A DNA stretch of 64,000 nt from Gloeomargaritales cyanobacterium VI4D9 (GTDB taxonomy: Bacteria > Cyanobacteriota > Cyanobacteriia > Gloeomargaritales > Gloeomargaritaceae), in contig OV696605.1 in assembly GCA_927797885.1 (NCBI GenBank), forward strand, positions 2,641,157 through 2,705,156, written 5' to 3'. Of the stretch, positions 59,258-64,000 are shown piece after piece. The notes beneath the pieces were generated by a model. That model searched no databases and was not told where the DNA came from. It was given only the letters and a program-made list of their open reading frames with translations. A program made the position numbers and the translations under genes. Positions within the stretch are counted from its first letter, which is position 1; every line of letters starts with the position of its first letter.

Positions 59258-59668
59258 ATGCCAATGGAATTATCACCCCAAGAGTTTCAGAATCAAGTGC
59301 TTACGGAATTGCGTGGCATTAGCACCCGCTTGGATAAGGTAGAAAGCCGTTTGGACAAACTCGAGAGCCGTTTGGATAACATAGAGACGCGGGTGGGAAA
59401 CTTGGAAACTCGGGTAGGGAACTTAGAGACTCGGGTAGGGAACTTAGAAACTCAGGTAGGCAATTTGGAAGCTCAAGTAAGTAAGTTAGAAACCCAAGTG
59501 GAAAACCAGGACTATAAATTTGATGTGTTTCGTCAGGCTACGGATAACCTTACGCGCTTGGCGACGACAATTATTATCACCGCTGGAACTGTGACGGTAT
59601 TGGCGAATTTAGGACCATCACTGCTGAATTTAGCTGTCCGGCTTACTGAACTGGCTACTAAGAGTTAA
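59258..59668 (+). CDS. Heptad-repeat, single-TM protein (heptad-membrane family, member 3)
   Basis: A 136-residue protein. Residues 24-79 are eight exact heptads (RLDKVES, RLDKLES, RLDNIET, RVGNLET three times, QVGNLEA, QVSKLET), a long parallel coiled coil. The family pre-membrane motif follows (YKFDVFRQATDNLTRLAT), then one hydrophobic span (TIIITAGTVTVLANLGPSLL). The heptads are encoded by a 21-bp tandem repeat. It is related to the proteins at 416-610 and 50293-50610. Unknown role; the variable rod length suggests a spacer or sensor stalk. Confidence 0.65.
   Translation: MPMELSPQEFQNQVLTELRGISTRLDKVESRLDKLESRLDNIETRVGNLETRVGNLETRVGNLETQVGNLEAQVSKLETQVENQDYKFDVFRQATDNLTRLATTIIITAGTVTVLANLGPSLLNLAVRLTELATKS
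59327..59494 (+). repeat. 21-bp tandem repeat (8 units) inside the coiled-coil gene
   Basis: Eight consecutive 21-bp units; units 4, 5 and 6 (59390-59452) differ by only a few bases (CGGGTAGGGAACTTAGAGAC T type), which indicates recent duplication. Confidence 0.85.
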
Positions 59669-59727
59669 TCCGGGGTATTTGGCAGTAATAGTCCAAAGAT
59701 TTTTGGGAATTGCAAATTTTTAATATA

Positions 59728-59826
59728 TAGCAATCCTATTTGATTAACCAACAAAAATTTCCCAGAACCAAGAACGGGGGCGGTGTCCCTGCGACTCCCT
59801 ATTCCATTTTCATTTAGGATTGCTAT
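59728..59826. repeat. R1 repeat copy
   Basis: TAGCAATCCTATTTGATTAA to CATTTAGGATTGCTA with the CAGAACCAAGAACGGGGGCG core; it has a full inverted-end structure. Confidence 0.85.
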
Positions 59827-59827
59827 C

Positions 59828-59968
59828 GGGCATCTCTATTTATTTGAGCCAACCTATAGCCTGCGTGGCGTAGCCATAAATCTCATCGTTAGCATACCCA
59901 TATTACCCAGAACCAAGGGCGGGGGTGCCCCTGCGACCCGTATTCCATTTTCATTTAGGATTGCTATA
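59828..59968. repeat. Composite repeat (R2 end + SDR + R1 half), copy 2
   Basis: GGGCATCTCTATTTATTTGA, then TAGCCTGCGTGGCGTAGCCA TAAATCTCATC, then the R1 half ending CATTTAGGATTGCTATA. It is nearly identical to 29572-29705. Confidence 0.8.
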
Positions 59969-59970
59969 TA

Positions 59971-60068
59971 GAAATTTTACTTGATTAATCAACAGAAATC
60001 TCCCAGAACCAAGGATGGGGGCGTTGCCCCTGCAACCCCTATTCTACTTTCATTTAGGATTGTTACAT
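59971..60068. repeat. R1 repeat copy
   Basis: GAAATTTTACTTGATTAATC to CATTTAGGATTGTTACATA, with CCCAGAACCAAGGATGGGGG in the core. It is the third R1-type unit in a row. Confidence 0.8.
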
Positions 60069-60291
60069 AGCCATTCTTACTGCCAAGGCGCATCTCAGGT
60101 CTTTTGCATGAGAAGTACTGCGGATAAATTCTCCTAAAAGAGCGGCCATTTTTAGTTTTGTACAGGTCGGCATTCTTACCTCCCTAGTTATGCCTCTTAC
60201 GCTTTAATTTATTAGCCCACACAAGGACGGCTATCCCTACTGCCTCTTAGCGGTGATTCTCTTACCATGAAGGTAGTGATGTTCTCAAAGA

Positions 60292-60987
60292 ATGACCATG
60301 TTTTATTTTGACCCATTGTATTTTATCTTTGCGATACCCGGTTTGCTTCTAGGGCTGTGGGCGCAATTTCGGGTACAATCGGCTTTCCAAGAATACTCTC
60401 AAGTGGGAACCCGTCTGACCGGTGCCCGTGCCGCCCGGATGTTGTTGGACCGCTATGGGTTGCAGGGTGTCCGAGTGGAGCGGGTGGATGGTTTCCTGAG
60501 CGACCACTACAACCCCCTCACCCGGGAATTGCGCCTGAGTCCGACGGTGTATGATGGGGCAACGGTGGCTTCTGTGGGGGTAGCGGCGCATGAGGCGGGT
60601 CATGCCATCCAGCACGCTGAGGAGTACACCCCCCTGCAATTTCGGTCGGCGATTGTCCCCGGCGTGGTCGTGGGGAGTTGGTTGGGACCACTGCTGTTTT
60701 TTGTGGGGTTCATTTTTAGTTCCCTACGGGTGCTGGCTTGGGTTGGCGTGGGGGTCTTTGCCCTGGTCGCCCTGTTTTCCCTGGTCACTTTGCCGGTGGA
60801 GTTTGATGCCAGCAACCGGGCGAAGAAACTGCTGGTATCCGAAGGGATTTTAGACAGCCAAGAAATGACCGGGGTGAATGCGGTGTTGGATGCCGCCGCT
60901 TTGACCTACGTGGCTGCCGCCGTGCAAGCGGTGATGAACCTGCTGTACTACGTCTTTCTGCTGACCGGCAGTCGGCGCAACGATTAA
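60292..60987 (+). CDS. Membrane zinc metallopeptidase (YugP-like)
   Basis: A 231-residue protein. After one N-terminal span (YFIFAIPGLLLGLWAQFRVQ), the zinc motif HEAGH lies in GVAAHEAGHAIQHAEEYTPL (~residue 102). Further membrane spans follow (LGPLLFFVGFIFSSLRVL; VGVGVFALVALFSLVTL), then VEFDASNRAKKLLVSEGILD with the third zinc ligand. It matches the Zn_peptidase_2/YugP family; substrates are unknown. Its stop codon overlaps that of the convergent LpxB-related gene by 3 bp. Confidence 0.9.
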   Translation: MTMFYFDPLYFIFAIPGLLLGLWAQFRVQSAFQEYSQVGTRLTGARAARMLLDRYGLQGVRVERVDGFLSDHYNPLTRELRLSPTVYDGATVASVGVAAHEAGHAIQHAEEYTPLQFRSAIVPGVVVGSWLGPLLFFVGFIFSSLRVLAWVGVGVFALVALFSLVTLPVEFDASNRAKKLLVSEGILDSQEMTGVNAVLDAAALTYVAAAVQAVMNLLYYVFLLTGSRRND

Positions 60988-62150
60988 CCTCGGCAAAGTT
61001 GATAGAGGGCTTGGGCAATTCCTAATGCACCACCGCCCCTGCCCACCCGTTCTTGACCATTCCGCTGACATTGGCGCAGGTACTCCGGGTTCTCCATTGC
61101 CCGTACTGCCCACTCGGCGGCTAACCGTAACTCAGTTGCTCCCGCTACGCCCCGCCCGACCGTTTGCACAGAGCAACCCAACAAACGCATCTGCGCCTCG
61201 GCAAACCGGTAGGTAAATTGGGGGCCCCGCCCAGGAATTTGGATCACCGGCTTGCCCAACCCCACCGCCTGTTCAATCGCCGTCCCCGCCATGCCCACCA
61301 CCACCCGACTGGCTTGGAGAATATCCACAAACCGCTCCCGGGCGCAATGCACGACCCCCGCCGGACAATGTAATTCCCCCGATTGATACTGCCAGCCCCG
61401 TTTCATGGCTAATTGCATTAACAATTCATCCGTAAAACCTGACACCAACGCCGCCCATACCTGCACCTGCGGACGTAGGGTGAATAAATATTCACAAAAG
61501 CCTAACAAAAGCTGGAAATTGTCCTTGGCTTCTGGCAGGCGACTGCCCGGTAATAGGGCGATCACGGGGTGATTCTCATCAGCACCCAACAATGTGCCCG
61601 TCGGTTCCAGTCCATCCATGATCGGATAACCGGCAAACACCGCCTTATCCATGCCCCGTTTTTGCAACTGGTGCGCCGTAAATTCATCCCGGGTAAACAC
61701 CTGTAAACAGCGGGGTGCGGTCAACCCCCACCAGGTCAGCCCCGGCAATTTCAACTCCCCCTCGTAATAACTCGAAGTGGATACGATAAACGCCGTATAG
61801 GGTCGCCCCGACAGGCGGGCAAAACCCAAGGGCACCCCATCCCCCACCGCCACCAGCAGGTCACAGGTCGCCGCCACCCGCCGTAACGCTTGCCATTGCC
61901 GCCAGGTCAACGCCAACAACCCACCGCCCACATCCCGCACCAGCAACCAGGGATTCATATAAAAAATCCCCCCGGAGGGCAGGCTACGGGTGGGTGCAAT
62001 AATTGGAATGCCCAACCGGCGATAGGCGTGTCCCTCCCCCACCATCGGTAAAGCGAGTACCTGTGCGCCCAAATTTTGGCAGGCTTGGGCAATCAAACTG
62101 GCATTTAAGTCCTCCCCATGCCCGTTGCTGAGAAATAAAATGGTGGTCAT
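60984..62150 (-). CDS. Lipid-A-disaccharide synthase-related protein (TIGR03492 type)
   Basis: About 388 residues, GT-B fold. TILFLSNGHGEDLNASLIAQ opens the protein, with LPMVGEGHAYRRLGIPIIAP, ALLPGSRLPEAKDNFQLLLG and VVGMAGTAIEQAVGLGKPVI in the family positions. It belongs to the cyanobacterial/plant LpxB-related family rather than true LpxB. The enzyme activity is unproven; a sugar-nucleotide transferase role is inferred from the fold. I use the ATG at 62150; a longer frame runs into a repeat. It is distinct from the LpxB-like protein at 11277-12521. Confidence 0.8.
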   Translation of the reverse strand: MTTILFLSNGHGEDLNASLIAQACQNLGAQVLALPMVGEGHAYRRLGIPIIAPTRSLPSGGIFYMNPWLLVRDVGGGLLALTWRQWQALRRVAATCDLLVAVGDGVPLGFARLSGRPYTAFIVSTSSYYEGELKLPGLTWWGLTAPRCLQVFTRDEFTAHQLQKRGMDKAVFAGYPIMDGLEPTGTLLGADENHPVIALLPGSRLPEAKDNFQLLLGFCEYLFTLRPQVQVWAALVSGFTDELLMQLAMKRGWQYQSGELHCPAGVVHCARERFVDILQASRVVVGMAGTAIEQAVGLGKPVIQIPGRGPQFTYRFAEAQMRLLGCSVQTVGRGVAGATELRLAAEWAVRAMENPEYLRQCQRNGQERVGRGGGALGIAQALYQLCRG

Positions 62151-62177
62151 GGGTGCAACATCATCTCCCTCATTTAT

Positions 62178-62283
62178 GGACACCTCTATTTATTCACAAC
62201 GATACAAAATTATCTCGCTGGAACCCTTATATCCAGGAGAACCAGAAGGGCTACGCCCCTGCGACCCATTTTTAGAAGTGCCC
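62178..62283. repeat. R2-type ends enclosing an R1-type core
   Basis: GGACACCTCTATTTATTCAC at the left and TTTTTAGAAGTGCCC at the right are R2-like inverted ends. Between them, CCAGAAGGGCTACGCCCCTG CGACCC is R1-like. It is a chimera of the two families. Confidence 0.6.
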
Positions 62284-62413
62284 TTATACTAAAATCCATT
62301 CTGGCTCAAGGAATCACCTATTCCTGTAAAATTTCACTTGATAATACTGGTGGGGTGAACCCATGTTCAAAAGCACCAAAAATTATTTTCCTAAATTTAA
62401 TTAAGGTTGCGCC

Positions 62414-63499
62414 ATGACCTATTTTCCTCCCAAACAACCGGCATTTAATTATTTACACCATTTGGCACTCATGTATGGGGATGCCCAACAGCCCTGGACT
62501 GTGGATGACTTGAGCTTCTATGTCGTCCATCAATCGGCACCGGGCATTTGGCAAGATTGGTTATTTGATTCTTTTTTGTTTTTGAATATCGCCAGTAAAA
62601 ATAAACGGGACTACCGGGCAGATATTAATTTAGGTACGACGATGAGCGGGGAAGGGGATTTTTTTGCCGCCTGTTCTCCCCAACCGGCAGGGGTCGCAGA
62701 GTGGGAAGAATTGCTGGACTTTTACAGCGATGCGGTGCGAACCTTAAACCAAACCATCAAACAACTCATTCCCCATATTAACACCCCCTTAACCACCCAA
62801 CGGAATGCGGTGTTGATGATCCCCTACCCCCACATCACCCAGGTGGATTTCGGTCGTTCCGGCTGGAATTTTTCCACCCAAGGGCAAAATTTAGACCAGG
62901 CTACCCGTGCCCGTTTAAGTGCCTGTCAATGGTTTATTGAGGAATTAAAAAAACGCTTACCCGCCTGTGAATATGTACATATTTTGGGGGTCTATTGGAT
63001 GTTTGAAACCGTATTTCGCAGTTGGGAAGTGGATGACCATTGGTTGTTAAAAGAATTACGTCCATTCATTCATCAAATGGGATATAAATTCCTCTGGATT
63101 CCCTTTTATAGTACCTATAACATTCACCTGTTAGATGATTATCAAAACTATTATTTTGACCTGGCTTTCTTGCAACCCAATTATATGTTTTATCAACGGG
63201 GGGTCAATTTAGCCCAAGCTGCCCAAGCCGCCCAAAAACGCCAAGCCGGTTTAGAAATTGAATACTACTTAGAATTAGATGAACCCATTGCCGTCCAAGG
63301 GGAACGCCACCAGCGGTTTCGAGAATATTTGGATGGGGGAGTGACCTATGGGTATATGCGAGAATCTGCCTGTGCTTATTTTTTAGGTCAAAAATCCTTA
63401 GAACGAATGGCTATTCATCCTGACCCCCAGGAATGGGAATTTTATCAAGATATTTATCACTTTATCCGGGGCACCTATATCCCCAAATCCCTACGCTAA
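62414..63499 (+). CDS. DUF4855 family protein
   Basis: A 361-residue protein without a signal peptide. YLHHLALMYGDAQQPWTVDD and WQDWLFDSFLFLNIASKNKR match the start of DUF4855, and LMIPYPHITQVDFGRSGWNF, GVYWMFETVFRSW and KFLWIPFYSTYNIH continue the TIM-barrel-like, glycosidase-like pattern. The family is known mostly from other bacterial phyla, and its activity is unknown. Acidic and aromatic residues (FDSF, EVDDHW, DLAFLQPNYMF) could line a sugar site. No glycan-utilisation genes are adjacent. Confidence 0.7.
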   Translation: MTYFPPKQPAFNYLHHLALMYGDAQQPWTVDDLSFYVVHQSAPGIWQDWLFDSFLFLNIASKNKRDYRADINLGTTMSGEGDFFAACSPQPAGVAEWEELLDFYSDAVRTLNQTIKQLIPHINTPLTTQRNAVLMIPYPHITQVDFGRSGWNFSTQGQNLDQATRARLSACQWFIEELKKRLPACEYVHILGVYWMFETVFRSWEVDDHWLLKELRPFIHQMGYKFLWIPFYSTYNIHLLDDYQNYYFDLAFLQPNYMFYQRGVNLAQAAQAAQKRQAGLEIEYYLELDEPIAVQGERHQRFREYLDGGVTYGYMRESACAYFLGQKSLERMAIHPDPQEWEFYQDIYHFIRGTYIPKSLR

Positions 63500-63526
63500 A
63501 TTAGAGACACTGATTATTCCTTGCTC

Positions 63527-63916
63527 ATGGCACCAGAGTCCGTCCCCACCGAGATTTTACTCAACCAGTCCGCCCAACCCTTGGGGGAATTTTTACTTCC
63601 TGACCGTCCCCAACCCGGCAGTCCTGTGGAGGTGAACGGGCAACTTTACACCGTCCTCGAACGGCGGCATCGCTATCACTATCGGGGCGGTCGTTATCAA
63701 CTGCACAAGATGGCACTCCTGGTACAGGTTGCCCACCCTGACCGGAATCGTTGGCAAGGGCGATGGATCATTGGAGATGGTCGTTGTCAGTATAATGCCC
63801 TATCGGAATTAGTACGATGTGCCGTGAACCCCTCGGGTCCTTGCCGAGACTGTCCGAGTTTTGCGCCCGCTTCCGGTACAATCAGGGATGGCTCAGAGGG
63901 GAAACCATCGTGCTAG
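63527..63916 (+). CDS. DUF6464 family protein
   Basis: About 129 residues. VEVNGQLYTVLERRHRYHYR and GGRYQLHKMALLVQVAH, then a C-terminal segment with several Cys (GDGRCQYNALSELVRCAVN, CRDCPSFAP), match the DUF6464 family of cyanobacteria. The four Cys could bind a metal. The function is unknown. It overlaps the start of serS by 7 bp, so the two are likely co-transcribed. Confidence 0.75.
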   Translation: MAPESVPTEILLNQSAQPLGEFLLPDRPQPGSPVEVNGQLYTVLERRHRYHYRGGRYQLHKMALLVQVAHPDRNRWQGRWIIGDGRCQYNALSELVRCAVNPSGPCRDCPSFAPASGTIRDGSEGKPSC

Positions 63917-64000
63917 ACCTCAAACTCATCCGGGAACAGCCTTTACAGGTAGCCGAGCGGTTGGCGACCCGGCACGGGGAAGTTGATTTGCAACCGATTC
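63910..64000 (+). CDS. serS: Seryl-tRNA synthetase (N-terminal part)
   Basis: A GTG at 63910 after GAGGGG opens a frame to the window end: LDLKLIREQPLQVAERLATR then HGEVDLQPI. This is the typical start of SerS, whose N-terminal coiled coil follows outside the window. The enzyme charges tRNA-Ser. Confidence 0.85.
   Translation, partial: MLDLKLIREQPLQVAERLATRHGEVDLQPI

Larger units (their letters stand above)
59669..60291. other. 623-bp gap: three R1-type units in series, then an unexplained 220 bp
   Basis: R1 (59728-59826), composite R2/SDR/R1 (59828-59968) and R1 (59971-60068) occupy the first part. Positions 60069-60291 match no repeat here and contain no gene, but show short hairpin-like pieces (CTTACC...GGTAAG type). 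The DNA also holds the promoter of the Zn-protease gene. Confidence 0.6.

Noticed and set aside
59327-59494. Tandem 21-bp units considered as a CRISPR-like array
   Set aside because: There are no spacers, the units are contiguous and in frame, and they encode a heptad coiled coil.

Overview
The window is chromosome of a cyanobacterium. It carries petB/petD, psaF/psaJ/psaL, apcD (allophycocyanin alpha-B), ycf39, cyanobacterial families such as DUF3067, CGLD27, DUF928 and DUF6464, a group 1 sigma factor of cyanobacterial type, and an RpaB-type HLR1 site upstream of psaF. The housekeeping genes are moderately GC-rich; the mobile DNA is AT-richer. The gene content does not let me name a genus.

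Layout. 1-3401: right end of a probable integrated element. It has a run of small minus-strand genes (one a Rad52-type annealing protein), each followed by a GC-rich hairpin, then a plus-strand ribbon-helix-helix protein behind an array of CTGTATAC operators, and it ends in the 3' part of a tRNA-Gly(CCC). 3490-6530: nested insertion sequences, an IS4-like element inside an IS5-like transposase gene, then an intact IS5-family element. 6870-12912: core genes (rpoD, MinD-like ATPase, cax, cysQ, DUF3067, LpxB-like, membrane protein). 12950-19510: an accessory graveyard with a decayed IS200 tnpA, a PBECR/DUF2283 pair, a TPR-CHAT gene broken at both ends, a second IS4-like element, HicAB and MntA/HepT pairs lying inside a shattered restriction-methyltransferase gene, and a broken IS630. 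19519-64000: mostly core genes: DUF554, pentapeptide protein, TamB, bioD, lptA-like, apcD, lysozyme, cheW, purB, CGLD27, asparaginase, tRNA-fMet, petBD, rseP, HEAT protein, histidine kinase, ffh, tRNA-Ala, gpsA, psaFJL, ctaAB, ycf39, nadK, an EAL protein, xth, slipin, egtB-like, dapB, GerMN, Zn-protease, LpxB-related, DUF4855, DUF6464 and the start of serS.

The most distinctive feature is the intergenic DNA. Nearly every larger gap is filled with copies of a few short repeat families, which I label R1 to R7, plus a ~24-bp small dispersed repeat. R2 shares its terminal inverted repeats and 4-bp target duplications with the intact IS5-family element in this window, so it is a MITE mobilised by that IS. 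R6 has about 20-bp terminal repeats, and one copy carries an R4 element. The ~24-bp repeat is inserted in copies of R1, R2 and R4, in an IS630 pseudogene, and in frame inside an IS4-like transposase.

Other candidates for something new are a three-member family of heptad-repeat membrane proteins that grows by 21-bp tandem duplication, and a rod-shaped structured intergenic region between petB and rseP. All function calls were made by reading the sequence; no database search was run.
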